Position numbers and translations under genes: made by a program. Below the pieces are notes generated by a model that saw only the letters and a program-made list of their open reading frames with translations, did no database searches and was not told the DNA's origin. A stretch of DNA of 64,000 bases from Wolbachia endosymbiont (group A) of Longitarsus flavicornis. Lineage in GTDB: Bacteria; Pseudomonadota; Alphaproteobacteria; Rickettsiales; Anaplasmataceae. This document shows positions 1 through 8,934 of this stretch, piece after piece; the first letter of the stretch is position 1, and the number at the start of each line of letters is the position of its first letter. The stretch is from positions 1,550,001 to 1,614,000 of the forward strand of contig NZ_OZ008337.1 of the NCBI RefSeq assembly GCF_963931955.1, written 5' to 3'.

Positions 1-1
1 T

Positions 2-103
2 TGGTGCAATAATCATGAAGCAAAACTTATTCATCTATGTCTCGAGGCAACTGGTTGCTATAGTGAAGATTTGGTTAACTTTATGTACGATCTGGGACAT
101 AAT
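2..103 (+). pseudogene. IS110-family transposase, N-terminal fragment
   Basis: Frame 2 reads an open stretch with the IS110 N-terminal hallmark (LCLEATGCYSEDL followed by a YDLGHN end), where family members show E-x-TG-x-Y and then a G-H before the conserved VNP. The fragment runs in from the window edge and is cut by ISWpi1 copy 1 at a TA dinucleotide. The part that should follow (KAFGKSELLRNKTDKSDAAM) is found 44 kb away, on the minus strand, ending at another ISWpi1 copy. Probably half of one decayed IS110 element; no intact product is possible here. Confidence 0.7.
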
Positions 104-104
104 A

Positions 105-996
105 GACTTCTTTCAAAATTCATGTATGGAGCTCAAAATTGTGAATTGCAGCAATCAAATTAAACCTTAAACCAAAACGTTTTCGTCGGTTTCTATACCT
201 GTCCGAGATGATTTTAAACCTTTTCAATAAGCCAATTACGTTTTCAACAATTGCCCTTTGGCTCATAAGTGCCCTGTTCTCTTTTTTTTGTTCTTTGCTT
301 AACGGATTCTTTTTCATTTTCCTGTGCGGTAATACAACATTTTTGTGTATCTTCTGCATTCCCCTGTAGCCGGCATCAGCTAAGATTTTGGTGTCCGGTA
401 ATATTGCTACCTTTGATTCTCTAAACATCCGAAAATCGTGTTTTCTACCATTCGAGAAAGATGTGCATATGACTTTTTTACTCTTCTTCTCTGTTACTAT
501 TTGTGTTTTTATAGTATGCCTTTTTTTCTTTCCAGAGTAGAAGGGCTTTTGCTTTTTTTTGGTCTCTCTACTGGCGTTTCAGTTCCGTCTATTACTAAAA
601 CTTCATATTCTACATCACTCTTTAATAGCTCTTTTTTTCCTGGTAATGCAAAATCTGGATGTTTTATTAATATGTCTTCTACCTATCTTATTATTTTAAA
701 ACTGTTACTTTCACTCATGCCATAGCTTTGCCCAATATGAAAATATGTACGATATTCTCTTATATATTCCAGTGCCATAAGTAGCCTGTCTTCTATGCAA
801 AGTTTACTTTTTCTTCCACTTCTAGCTTTTTTTCTTTTATCCTCCACTTCTAGAATTTCTACCATTCGCTCAAATGTTGCTTTTTTTACCCCTGTTAAAC
901 GTCGAAACTTTTCTCCTTCTAACTTTTCTATTTCCTTATATTTCATGCTTTCAAATACTTCATCTTACACTCCCTCTAACAATTTTGAAAGAAGTC
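105..996 (-). mobile_element. ISWpi1: ISWpi1 (IS5 family), copy 1
   Basis: 892-bp element bounded by perfect 16-bp terminal inverted repeats (GACTTCTTTCAAAATT and its complement), with TA on each side (103-104 and 997-998), the apparent 2-bp target duplication. It is the reverse complement of the copies at 4669, 44709 and 49573 and looks identical to them. The left flank is an IS110 transposase fragment and the right flank an unrelated gene fragment, so this copy sits at a rearrangement breakpoint. Confidence 0.95.
120..946 (-). pseudogene. ISWpi1 transposase (copy 1), interrupted
   Basis: IS5-family DDE transposase read right to left. The first 87 codons (MKYKEIEKLEGEK...) end at a TAG exactly where the reading frame otherwise continues as VEDILIKHPDF. 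The second half (MFRESKVAILPDT..., 102 codons) is reached only after a shift at an A8 tract. Catalytic residues are visible in the pieces: D in VLVIDGTETP, D in ADAGYRGM, E in IVENVIGLL. The frameshift is of the kind used by IS elements to regulate expression; the TAG (probably from TGG, Trp) is not expected and is shared by all four copies. Confidence 0.85.
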
Positions 997-997
997 T

Positions 998-1134
998 AAT
1001 ACCTGATCTATTCTAGTTAGTTGGTCATTGCTGCTTTTAAAATTAGTTAGATCACATAACATAGCACGTTCTTCAGTTTCAGCAGGCAAGTATTTAAAGT
1101 GACCAAAGATATTTTGCCTAATTTTCTCTAGCAT
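998..1134 (-). pseudogene. Unknown gene, N-terminal half, split by ISWpi1
   Basis: Reading leftwards from an ATG at 1134, an open frame (MLEKIRQNIFGHF... to LTRIDQVL) runs into the TA at the ISWpi1 boundary. The same frame is open upstream into the ccmC 3' end. Joined across one TA, it continues in frame with the stretch at 5563-5754 on the opposite strand (LNRDQLEHFTNVLETYDAT). The two stretches are therefore most simply halves of one gene of about 110 codons, separated by IS insertion plus inversion. No family recognised. Confidence 0.6.
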
Positions 1135-1160
1135 ATTTACCTGTATACTTACAAAGCTAC

Positions 1161-1925
1161 CTAATACCGCATACTGATTTCTCTCTTTATTTTGTACGAA
1201 TTAATCAAATGAAGTGAATACAGTATCCACACTACTAAAAAAAATGTGGCACAAAACATAAACATTACAATGAGTGGCAACAGCAAAGAACCTTCTATTG
1301 CTACTCCACCTCTTCTCAAAATGCTTGCAGGCTGATGGAGAGTAGACCATAAATTTACGGAAAATTTTACTATAGGAATATTTATAGCACTAAAAATGGC
1401 AAATACTGCTGCTGATTTTTCTGCCCTCGCTTCATTATCAAAAGCGCTCCACAATGAAAGGTAGCCAACATATAGGAAAAATAAAATCAGCATTGAAGTA
1501 AGCCTTGCATCCCATACCCACCAAGTGCCCCAGGTTCCTTTTCCCCAAATGCTGCCTGTGATTAAGCATATTGCAGAAAAGATTGTCCCTGCAGGAGCAG
1601 CAGCATGTGCCAAGACACTAGCAATGCTATTGTTCCACACTAATGAAATGAAACTGAGTGAAGCAATTAATCCATATATTCCAAGAGCAAGCCATGCAGA
1701 AGGCACATGAAGATACATAATTCGTACAATTTCTCCTTGTTTATAATCCTCTGGGGAGAAGAATAACGCCAAAAACATTCCAATTAAAAAACATGCGAAA
1801 CAAATCACCCCAAGCCAAGGTAGAGCTTTCTTAGAAAAATAAGAGAAATTTGTAGGCTTTAATAAAAACATTCGTTTTGAGAATAATTGTGTTAAGAATT
1901 TACCAATTAGTTTGAGTTTTATCAA
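1161..1925 (-). CDS. ccmC: Heme exporter / cytochrome c maturation protein CcmC
   Basis: Inner-membrane component of system I cytochrome c biogenesis; it presents heme to CcmE in the periplasm. The 254-aa protein has about six hydrophobic segments and the tryptophan-rich WWD signature WGTWWVWDARLTS at residues 132-144. Candidate heme-ligand histidines lie in LHVPSAW (H73) and in the loop with LHQPAS. The first 18 residues are basic and poorly hydrophobic; M19 (MFLLKPTNF) is an equally good start and gives the usual family length. Other ccm genes are not adjacent, which is normal in Rickettsiales, where they are scattered. The 3' end abuts the ISWpi1-split gene. Confidence 0.93.
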   Translation of the reverse strand: MIKLKLIGKFLTQLFSKRMFLLKPTNFSYFSKKALPWLGVICFACFLIGMFLALFFSPEDYKQGEIVRIMYLHVPSAWLALGIYGLIASLSFISLVWNNSIASVLAHAAAPAGTIFSAICLITGSIWGKGTWGTWWVWDARLTSMLILFFLYVGYLSLWSAFDNEARAEKSAAVFAIFSAINIPIVKFSVNLWSTLHQPASILRRGGVAIEGSLLLPLIVMFMFCATFFLVVWILYSLHLINSYKIKREISMRY

Positions 1926-2006
1926 CAGGATAGTTTTTCTATATTTACGTAGGTCAACAAATTAGCATAATTTCAGTAGCAGATTGCTAGCTATTATTTT
2001 TAGTAT

Positions 2007-2837
2007 ATGACCCTTAAAAAGCTTAATCTACATTTAGTATCAGATTCAAGTGGTGAAACTGTTATATCAGTTGCAAAATCAGCCCTGAAACACTTTCGTT
2101 CTATAGAAACGATCGAATATGTTTGGTCTTTTGTAAAAGGAGAAGAGCAGATTGACAAAATTCTGGAGGAAATTAATAGGAAAAGTGATGAGCATAATTT
2201 TGTTATATGCACTATTACTGATGATGAGCTAAGAAAATATCTAAAAGATAACTGTATAAAGTTGAAAATTCCCTATAGAGCAATATTATCACATATTATT
2301 AGAGAAATTTCGTCTTATCTTGAAATTGAAAAAGACGAAAAGCTTGACTTGCATACTGAGATAAATAACGAATATTTTCAGCGCATTGAGGCAATAAACT
2401 ACACTATTAATCATGATGATGGACAAAATATTCAAGATATTGATAAAGCAGATATAATTTTGGTTGGAGTTTCACGTACATCAAAATCTCCCACCAGTAC
2501 GTATTTAGCTTACCGAGGCTATAAGGTTGCAAATATTCCTTTTGTTAGTGGGGTACCCTTTTATGTCGACTTGGCAAAATTAAAAAATAAACTAACGATA
2601 GGGGTAACAATAGACGTAAGTAGGCTAATAGAAATACGCAAAAATAGACTTACTTCAATTAACAACGAAGATAATAGTATATATGCTAATCCTGAAAAAG
2701 TAGAAAAGGAAATTAAGGAAGCAGAGGAACTATTTAAGCAGAATAACTGGCCAATTATTGATGTTACGCAAAAGTCAATTGAAGAAGTATCAGCAACAAT
2801 TATACAATATTTTAATAAAATGTTATCAATTGACTAA
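2007..2837 (+). CDS. Pyruvate, phosphate dikinase / PEP synthase regulatory protein (DUF299 family)
   Basis: Bifunctional Ser/Thr kinase and Pi-dependent pyrophosphorylase that inactivates and reactivates PPDK (or PEP synthase), controlling the pyruvate-PEP step. The 276-aa length is typical. The family P-loop-like motif GVSRTSKS is at residues 154-161, and the N-terminal [11 protein letters not shown] (about 8-18) is also typical. Rickettsiales rely on PPDK for gluconeogenesis from host amino acids, so this regulator is expected. The start ATG follows the divergent ccmC start by about 80 bp, so the two may share a divergent promoter region. No ppdK lies in this window. Confidence 0.9.
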   Translation: MTLKKLNLHLVSDSSGETVISVAKSALKHFRSIETIEYVWSFVKGEEQIDKILEEINRKSDEHNFVICTITDDELRKYLKDNCIKLKIPYRAILSHIIREISSYLEIEKDEKLDLHTEINNEYFQRIEAINYTINHDDGQNIQDIDKADIILVGVSRTSKSPTSTYLAYRGYKVANIPFVSGVPFYVDLAKLKNKLTIGVTIDVSRLIEIRKNRLTSINNEDNSIYANPEKVEKEIKEAEELFKQNNWPIIDVTQKSIEEVSATIIQYFNKMLSID

Positions 2838-2886
2838 CTCTTGATAAGTGATTATAATGTAAGGTAATTTAATTCTTACTATAGAT

Positions 2887-3015
2887 ATGAAAGTCAAGAG
2901 TTCGCTAAAATCTCATCGTAACAGAGATAAAAATTGTAAAGTTGTGAAAAGGGGTGGTAAGATTTACATTATAAATAAGGTAAAGCCAAGGTGTAAAGCG
3001 CGTCAAGGTTCTTAG
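2887..3015 (+). CDS. rpmJ: 50S ribosomal protein L36
   Basis: A 42-codon frame ([20 protein letters not shown]..., ending [12 protein letters not shown]) matches L36: very basic, with the central [14 protein letters not shown] core and the C-terminal KPRxKARQG. Like other alphaproteobacterial L36, it lacks the full four-ligand zinc ribbon. It sits 49 bp after the PPDK regulator gene and 4 bp before the septum-initiator-like frame. It is too short for most automatic gene cut-offs, so easily missed. Confidence 0.9.
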   Translation: MKVKSSLKSHRNRDKNCKVVKRGGKIYIINKVKPRCKARQGS

Positions 3016-3019
3016 CTTT

Positions 3020-3379
3020 TTGTTCACCTTTTCATGTTATATATTTTTTATATGTGAAAGTACGGTGCTTATATCTAAAAAGAAGCAAAAATTACTGTGT
3101 TTAAGCGCAGCCTTACTCATTTCTTCTCTTACATTATATTTCAGCATTAGCACAATTACAGGTAAACGTGGCTTATTGACGTTAATCGATTTAAAAAAAG
3201 AAATCGAGTACAATGAACTTTTGCTAAAGGATGTCTCTTCTGAAAAGAAAAAGTTGGACAACAAAGTATTTGGCTTGTATGAAAAAAGCTTAGATTTAGA
3301 TCTGCTTGATGAGCAAGCAAAAAATGCTTTAGGTTATGTGAACCCTAATGAACTTATGGTTGTTCTTGACGTGGAATAG
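3020..3379 (+). CDS. Septum formation initiator (FtsB/DivIC-like)
   Basis: Small bitopic membrane protein: a short cytoplasmic head, one hydrophobic segment (about residues 26-45, LLCLSAALLISSLTLYFSIS), then a coiled-coil stretch (DLKKEIEYNELLLKDVSSEKKKLDNKV) and a C-terminal tail ending ALGYVNPNELMVVL. This is the architecture of FtsB/DivIC proteins that couple FtsQ and FtsL in the divisome. The open frame starts at an ATG with no good ribosome site just after rpmJ. The in-frame GTG at 3065 (VLISKKKQK) gives a shorter, more typical N-terminus and may be the real start. Confidence 0.75.
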   Translation: MFTFSCYIFFICESTVLISKKKQKLLCLSAALLISSLTLYFSISTITGKRGLLTLIDLKKEIEYNELLLKDVSSEKKKLDNKVFGLYEKSLDLDLLDEQAKNALGYVNPNELMVVLDVE

Positions 3380-3396
3380 CAGTAGAGATCTCCCTA

Positions 3397-3457
3397 CGTC
3401 ATACCGCCGCGGTATCTCGTTGTAGATTCCGCTAACAAGCAGCGGAATGACGGGTTA
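3397..3457. repeat. Palindromic intergenic repeat
   Basis: Imperfect palindromes of the kind dispersed in Wolbachia genomes: an ACCGCCGCGGT core next to a TTCCGCTAACAAGCAGCGGAA hairpin, ending in a GTCA/TGAC motif. A close relative lies at 4455-4509, so this element type sits on both sides of the Rpn nuclease gene. Both are followed by GGTAAATCTAAG. Confidence 0.7.
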
Positions 3458-3487
3458 TCAAATTGTAGGTAAATCTAAGGTAACCGC

Positions 3488-4369
3488 TCACAGATTTCCA
3501 CTTAATTCTTCAATCTCACTAATAGAAAGGCTAGTAAACTTGACAATAGTATTGACATCAACATTATTAGCCAGCATTGCTTTTGCGACTTCAATTTTTC
3601 CTTTCTCTATACCTTTTTGTATACCTTTCTCTTCAGCAAGATCAAGTCTGTATTCAAGAATGGCTTCTTCTTTGCGTAGATCCATTATCCTTTCTTCATA
3701 GGCTACTAAATCTTTTTCGTTCCAACGAAACTTGTCTAACTCATCATACGCCAGCTTTATTATTGGTGCTTTTTCTGCTATCTCTTTTAAGTCCTCTTCT
3801 GTTGTTTCTTCTGCGTATTTAAAAAAGAAACACCACCTTTCTATTGTACTTTCTAGCTGCTCTACTTTACTTTTTGAAAATTTGGGCAATTCTATAAAGA
3901 TAAATTGAAAATCTTTTAAGTAATGGCCGTTGGTTTTTATATCACGTATATTATGAGTAGAGATATAATCAACTTCTTCAGGAAGTAAGTTACAATTTGA
4001 TATAGCAATAAAGAAGACTTTCTTTAAATCAATGTAATTTCCAGATTTATCTAATTGTCTTGAGTAGGCCTTAGCAGCATACAGTTGGGCACGTTTCTCA
4101 AAACCTTTATCACGAGCAAGCTGCATCTCAATTACAAACCTATTACCAATAGAATCCTTGCAGAGAACATCAACGATACTTTGTTTATCAGAGGCAACTT
4201 CTGGATCCATGATAGTACTTAAGAATTCAACTTCTTGTATTGCATTTATCTCAGTAAACCATAAAATATCGTTCAAAAAGTGGATAAGGATATTCTTATT
4301 TTTTTCCGTTCCAAAGATTTTTTTGAAACACAAATCATTGCGAGGATCGAGAAATTTTGAAAGAGCCAT
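3488..4369 (-). CDS. Rpn family / PD-(D/E)XK nuclease-family protein
   Basis: Member of the transposase-like PD-(D/E)XK family (Rpn, recombination-promoting nuclease). With the outermost ATG at 4375 numbered 1, the core shows D69 in SIVDVLC and E83-x-Q85 in VIEMQLA, the ExQ variant of the nuclease motif, after a conserved SKFLDPRNDLCFKKIFGTE N-terminus. The ATG at 4369 (MALSKFLDP) matches the start of the paralogue at 62808 (MTFSKFLDP) and is preferred. The C-terminus carries a short GIQKGIEKGKIEVAKAML stretch. Both paralogues share the same -35/-10 layout upstream. Role unknown in Wolbachia; the family is proliferated in Rickettsiales. Confidence 0.85.
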   Translation of the reverse strand: MALSKFLDPRNDLCFKKIFGTEKNKNILIHFLNDILWFTEINAIQEVEFLSTIMDPEVASDKQSIVDVLCKDSIGNRFVIEMQLARDKGFEKRAQLYAAKAYSRQLDKSGNYIDLKKVFFIAISNCNLLPEEVDYISTHNIRDIKTNGHYLKDFQFIFIELPKFSKSKVEQLESTIERWCFFFKYAEETTEEDLKEIAEKAPIIKLAYDELDKFRWNEKDLVAYEERIMDLRKEEAILEYRLDLAEEKGIQKGIEKGKIEVAKAMLANNVDVNTIVKFTSLSISEIEELSGNL

Positions 4370-4395
4370 AGCCAAAGTGCTTAAAAATATTAATA

Positions 4396-4424
4396 ATTAT
4401 ACACTATTATTAACAATTATTCAA
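4396..4424 (-). promoter_or_regulatory. Promoter of the Rpn-type nuclease gene
   Basis: Read on the minus strand: TTGAAT (4419-4424), 17-bp spacer, then consensus TATAAT (4396-4401), about 26 bp before the start codon. The paralogue at 62808 has the same arrangement (TTGAAC, 17 bp, TATAAT). Confidence 0.7.
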
Positions 4425-4454
4425 CCATATTTTTGAAGATAGCTATAGCTAACA

Positions 4455-4509
4455 CGTCATAACCGCCGCGGTATCTCTTAGCCGCTAACAAGTAGCGGGA
4501 TGACGATTG
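4455..4509. repeat. Palindromic intergenic repeat, second copy
   Basis: Same palindrome family and orientation as 3397-3457: CCGCCGCGGTATCTC, a CCGCTAACAAGTAGCGG hairpin and a flanking GTCA/TGAC. The nuclease gene is thus bracketed by direct copies about 1.05 kb apart. Confidence 0.7.
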
Positions 4510-4668
4510 TTGGTAAATCTAAGTCAGTTTAGCTATAGGCAGCAATTTTCTGTATTTATTTTAAATTGAAGAAAGCTCAAATGAAAGATCGTGTTTTGCT
4601 AAAAATTGTAGAATGCAGTCTGGTTACAATCTAAGTTGCTTTAGCTATAAATTCAAGTTTTATCAATA

Positions 4669-5560
4669 GACTTCTTTCAAAATTGTTAGAGGGAGTGTAA
4701 GATGAAGTATTTGAAAGCATGAAATATAAGGAAATAGAAAAGTTAGAAGGAGAAAAGTTTCGACGTTTAACAGGGGTAAAAAAAGCAACATTTGAGCGAA
4801 TGGTAGAAATTCTAGAAGTGGAGGATAAAAGAAAAAAAGCTAGAAGTGGAAGAAAAAGTAAACTTTGCATAGAAGACAGGCTACTTATGGCACTGGAATA
4901 TATAAGAGAATATCGTACATATTTTCATATTGGGCAAAGCTATGGCATGAGTGAAAGTAACAGTTTTAAAATAATAAGATAGGTAGAAGACATATTAATA
5001 AAACATCCAGATTTTGCATTACCAGGAAAAAAAGAGCTATTAAAGAGTGATGTAGAATATGAAGTTTTAGTAATAGACGGAACTGAAACGCCAGTAGAGA
5101 GACCAAAAAAAAGCAAAAGCCCTTCTACTCTGGAAAGAAAAAAAGGCATACTATAAAAACACAAATAGTAACAGAGAAGAAGAGTAAAAAAGTCATATGC
5201 ACATCTTTCTCGAATGGTAGAAAACACGATTTTCGGATGTTTAGAGAATCAAAGGTAGCAATATTACCGGACACCAAAATCTTAGCTGATGCCGGCTACA
5301 GGGGAATGCAGAAGATACACAAAAATGTTGTATTACCGCACAGGAAAATGAAAAAGAATCCGTTAAGCAAAGAACAAAAAAAAGAGAACAGGGCACTTAT
5401 GAGCCAAAGGGCAATTGTTGAAAACGTAATTGGCTTATTGAAAAGGTTTAAAATCATCTCGGACAGGTATAGAAACCGACGAAAACGTTTTGGTTTAAGG
5501 TTTAATTTGATTGCTGCAATTCACAATTTTGAGCTCCATACATGAATTTTGAAAGAAGTC
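4669..5560 (+). mobile_element. ISWpi1: ISWpi1 (IS5 family), copy 2
   Basis: 892 bp with the same 16-bp terminal repeats, flanked by TA at 4667-4668 and 5561-5562. It lies in inverse orientation to copy 1, and the two bound a 3.67-kb segment (ccmC to Rpn). The right flank carries the C-terminal half of the gene whose N-terminal half abuts copy 1. Confidence 0.95.
4719..5545 (+). pseudogene. ISWpi1 transposase (copy 2), interrupted
   Basis: Two-part IS5-family transposase. The first open segment 4719-4982 ends at TAG (4980-4982). Past this codon the same frame continues to about 5154. The frame that includes the D-AGY-E half (5237-5545) is reached only by a shift around the A8 run at 5105-5112. 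Sequence appears identical to copies 1, 3 and 4. Confidence 0.85.
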
Positions 5561-5562
5561 TA

Positions 5563-5754
5563 TTGAATCGAGATCAACTTGAACATTTTACCAACGTTCT
5601 TGAAACATATGATGCAACGGCACGTAGTTTTTACGATGAGATGCACTGTAAAATAGCAACCGTTGCAACCATGAACTCTAAAATATTTAAGGAGCCTACT
5701 AGTATCTTTAAAGTAAATGTTCATGTGATTCCACAGATAATTTCTGTTTTTTGA
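5563..5754 (+). pseudogene. Unknown gene, C-terminal half, split by ISWpi1
   Basis: Open frame LNRDQLEHFTNVLETYDATA... directly after the TA at the right end of ISWpi1 copy 2, stop at 5752-5754. It completes, in frame and across one TA, the N-terminal half at 998-1134 (minus). Its last 47 bp overlap the convergent 554-aa gene. No family recognised. Confidence 0.55.
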
Positions 5755-7363
5755 TTCTATCTGTCCATTTATCATTTTCTATATCTTGTTTGTTGGTTGC
5801 TCTTTTTTCTTGCTCAACAATTGCCTTATCTACCTTCTGATAAATTGCATTAATTGCATTTTTTTCTTTGTATACTTCGCTTTTCCCTTCAATAATTAAC
5901 TTAATAAAAGTATTTACAACAGACTGCACTTGATTATGATTAACCTGACCTTTTATCAAAGAAGGTAAAGAGCCTAATTCCATTACATGTTGACCTATGT
6001 TATTATCTATGCCTTCTGTATGCATTAACATTTCATCATCAAACTCTTTCAATACTTCTGATGCTATTTTACCTTGAAAGGAAAGCCCTAAATTATCTGC
6101 TACTTCACTTATTAATAACTCTCTGTTTTCTTTATTATCTTCCAATTTAGCATAATCACTCAATAGATCCATAACTGTAGATACTCTGACCTCAACAAGA
6201 TCATTAACATCTTCTAGAGCAAGTCCTAACCCCAAGAACCTCTCTCTGAGATTTTCGCTTAAAAGATTGATAAACTCTTCATTTGCATCCGATCCTGTAG
6301 TAGATATTGTACCATCTAAATAGTTACTTTGAGTACCTAAGCTATGCTCTATTTGTATTTTTGTCTCAGGTTTAAATCCTAATTTTGCACAGAATTTCTG
6401 AAAATATTCTTTAATAATGTCAAACAAGTTCTTGCCATTATCTTTATAATTTTTTAACTCTTCAGGAATAGTAAGTGACAATTTACCATCTCTGTATGTT
6501 ACAAAGTCTTCACCATTGTGAGATTCAATTGTAAATTCCAATGAACTGGGCAGATTACATATCTTATCGCCATGTATAACTTGATTTTTAACAGAGAGTA
6601 TTGGTAGCCTCATATCAGATCTAATTCTCACATTATTTTGGTTAGCACAATCAATGTTTATTACTTTTTTAGGATTTTCTACTATGAACGACTGTCCAAG
6701 TGCAAGTTGAGTTTGTATAAATGGAGCAGCCTCATACCCTGCTTGATTACAATTGGTGACTAGCTCTGCTAAAATAGCATCACTTGGAACTTCCGCACTA
6801 GCGTATCTAAACATTTTCTTGAAAACTTCTTTTGCAAAGGAACGGTAATCCTTGTTTTCATCTCTCTCTGTAGGTAATAAATGGATATACCCGTGGCCAG
6901 CATTGTAAAATTCTTCAAATTCTTTCTTATATGAATCAGTTTTTTGATAATCAGCAGTTTTGGGATTCTCGCAGTGATCCTTCCACAGCTCACCCAATGC
7001 ATCACTTGCAAGCTCTTTCTCAATATCTTCAAGTACTGAAGCAACAAATGCTTTGCCATGATCCGTATCTATTTCTCTTGTTCCTTTTTTGTTAAATATT
7101 TCGTCATTATATATATCATCACTATTAAAAAGTTCGCTTTTGCGGTGCTTAGCTCCTTCCTTAAATGCAATAATAAAATTTTTATCTATTTCTTTTCCGT
7201 TAATAATAAAATTCATCCTTTGAAAATCTAAGAACATTGTTTCACCAGAATTTGCTAATTCATTATCTTGATCTGCTCTTAATTTACTAAAATTGAACTC
7301 TTTAGCTGTGGCCTTTAATCTAACTACTGGACTCTTATTATTTTTTCCTTTTGCCTCTTTCAT
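5708..7363 (-). CDS. Hypothetical protein, about 551 aa, candidate effector
   Basis: Not recognised. The frame opens at 7372, but the fourth residue (MKEAKGKNNKS, 7363) has AAGGTG six bases upstream and is the better start. The protein is hydrophilic, with no signal peptide or membrane segment. It has a basic start, a His- and acid-rich middle (DTDHGKAF, NAGHGYIHLLPTERDENKDY) and a Lys-rich tail (RATNKQDIENDKWTDRIKKQK). It lies alone between the ISWpi1-split gene and divergent purA. A secreted host-interaction protein is possible but there is no motif to prove it. Confidence 0.65.
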   Translation of the reverse strand: MKEAKGKNNKSPVVRLKATAKEFNFSKLRADQDNELANSGETMFLDFQRMNFIINGKEIDKNFIIAFKEGAKHRKSELFNSDDIYNDEIFNKKGTREIDTDHGKAFVASVLEDIEKELASDALGELWKDHCENPKTADYQKTDSYKKEFEEFYNAGHGYIHLLPTERDENKDYRSFAKEVFKKMFRYASAEVPSDAILAELVTNCNQAGYEAAPFIQTQLALGQSFIVENPKKVINIDCANQNNVRIRSDMRLPILSVKNQVIHGDKICNLPSSLEFTIESHNGEDFVTYRDGKLSLTIPEELKNYKDNGKNLFDIIKEYFQKFCAKLGFKPETKIQIEHSLGTQSNYLDGTISTTGSDANEEFINLLSENLRERFLGLGLALEDVNDLVEVRVSTVMDLLSDYAKLEDNKENRELLISEVADNLGLSFQGKIASEVLKEFDDEMLMHTEGIDNNIGQHVMELGSLPSLIKGQVNHNQVQSVVNTFIKLIIEGKSEVYKEKNAINAIYQKVDKAIVEQEKRATNKQDIENDKWTDRIKKQKLSVESHEHLL

Positions 7364-7540
7364 AAATAGCACCTTACTGTAAATATGCTGTAAGTTGTAT
7401 CATATAATGATGAATAATTTGATAATATATTAAGAAAATCGACAGTATATTTCTTTATTTAAGAGGTGCAGGAAAGGCATAGATTTCTCTTTTCATTTGT
7501 AGCATATTGCATTAATATTTATGTATTAATCTAGAAAATA

Positions 7541-8821
7541 ATGATGAATAATATTGTAATTGTTGGTCTGCAATGGGGTGACGAAGGCAAGGGTAAAATA
7601 GTAGATTATCTTTCTGAGAATGCAGATGTAGTTGTGAGATTTCAGGGAGGAAATAATGCAGGGCACACTATAGTAATAGATGATGAGGTTTATAAATTAA
7701 ATTTACTGCCCTCTGCTGTTTTGAGAACGGGCAAAATATCTATCATAGGAAACGGTGTTGCTCTTGATTCACATGCTCTAATCTCAGAAATAGAGTTATT
7801 GAAAGTGAAAGGGATGGATATCAATCCCAATAATTTGATAGTATCTGAAAGCTGTCCATTAATACTTAGCGTACATAAGGACAAGGAAAAGCTATTTGAA
7901 GATTTAAACGGAAATCGCAAAATTGGTACAACAAACAAAGGAATAGGGCCATGTTATGAAGATAAAGTTGGAAGGAGAGCTATACGCCTTTGTGACTTAG
8001 AAAACGCAGATGAGCTCAATAAAAGAGTGGATACTCTTTTGAATTACCACAATGCTATCAGAAAAGGCCTTAACTACCAGGTGGTTAAAAAAGAAGAAAT
8101 ATTAAAGGAAATTCAAGAGATTTCAGAAAAAATTCTTTCATATAAAAAACCTGTGTGGAAGATATTAAATGACTTGATGAAAGAAGGTAAGAAAATAATA
8201 TTTGAAGGCGCCCAAGGCACATTTTTAGATATCGACCACGGAACTTACCCTTTTGTTACTTCAAGTAATACTGTAGCATCGCAAGCAATAACAGGCTCAG
8301 GATTAGCCTCCAATGCTTACATTATTGGTGTGGCAAAAGCTTATACAACAAGAGTGGGTAATGGTCCATTCCCTACTGAGCAAAAGAACGAAGTGGGGGA
8401 CAGCTTATTTACTATAGGCAAAGAACTTGGAACAGTGAGCAATAGAAGAAGGCGCTGCGGATGGTTTGACGCAGTTTTAGTGCGCCAGGCCGTACAACTA
8501 TCTGGAGTTTCAAGCATTGTATTAACCAAATTAGATGTGCTTGATTCTTTTGATACAATTAAAATATGCACTGATTACAAGTACAGTGGAAAAATGTATG
8601 ATTATTTACCCGCATCACATTCAATACAAGAGGAATTAGAGCCAATATATGAAGAATTTCCTGGCTGGAAGGAAAACACTCAAGGTAAAAGGTCGATTGA
8701 AGCATTGCCTATTAATTTAATAAAATATATAGACAGGTTAGAAAAATTAATAGGTGTACCAATTCATCTAATCTCAACTAGTCCAAAGAGAGAGGATGTT
8801 ATTAAGCTTAAAGATTTCTGA
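7541..8821 (+). CDS. purA: Adenylosuccinate synthetase
   Basis: Catalyses IMP + aspartate + GTP to adenylosuccinate, the first committed step to AMP, in the cytoplasm. The 426-aa length is normal. The GTP-binding loop GDEGKGK is at residues 13-19, and the catalytic-His region GGNNAGHT follows at about 36-43. Further family blocks are present: NKGIGPCYEDK, FEGAQGTFLDIDHGTYPFVTSSN, GPFPTE and the C-terminal KLDVLD. Two adjacent ATGs occur at the start. Monocistronic by appearance, with about 170 bp of AT-rich leader. Confidence 0.97.
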   Translation: MMNNIVIVGLQWGDEGKGKIVDYLSENADVVVRFQGGNNAGHTIVIDDEVYKLNLLPSAVLRTGKISIIGNGVALDSHALISEIELLKVKGMDINPNNLIVSESCPLILSVHKDKEKLFEDLNGNRKIGTTNKGIGPCYEDKVGRRAIRLCDLENADELNKRVDTLLNYHNAIRKGLNYQVVKKEEILKEIQEISEKILSYKKPVWKILNDLMKEGKKIIFEGAQGTFLDIDHGTYPFVTSSNTVASQAITGSGLASNAYIIGVAKAYTTRVGNGPFPTEQKNEVGDSLFTIGKELGTVSNRRRRCGWFDAVLVRQAVQLSGVSSIVLTKLDVLDSFDTIKICTDYKYSGKMYDYLPASHSIQEELEPIYEEFPGWKENTQGKRSIEALPINLIKYIDRLEKLIGVPIHLISTSPKREDVIKLKDF

Positions 8822-8934
8822 AAACGTCTTTGTATCTTATTAACTCTTATCCAATAAAAAAAATACTTGCATAACTTCGAATACTAAGTCTATCATATAA
8901 GATATTATTGTAAACTTATAGTGAGCAGTGTATA

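Noticed and set aside
438..1016. Frames of 95 and 73 codons opposite the ISWpi1 transposase, repeated at the other three copies
   Set aside because: They are antisense shadows of the transposase gene; each copy has the same ones and they have no ribosome sites or family features.
4440..4668. Junction with 45603 as the restored tail tube gene
   Set aside because: The left flank of ISWpi1 copy 2 does not encode a tail tube N-terminus, so copies 2 and 3 are not simple partners of one recombination.
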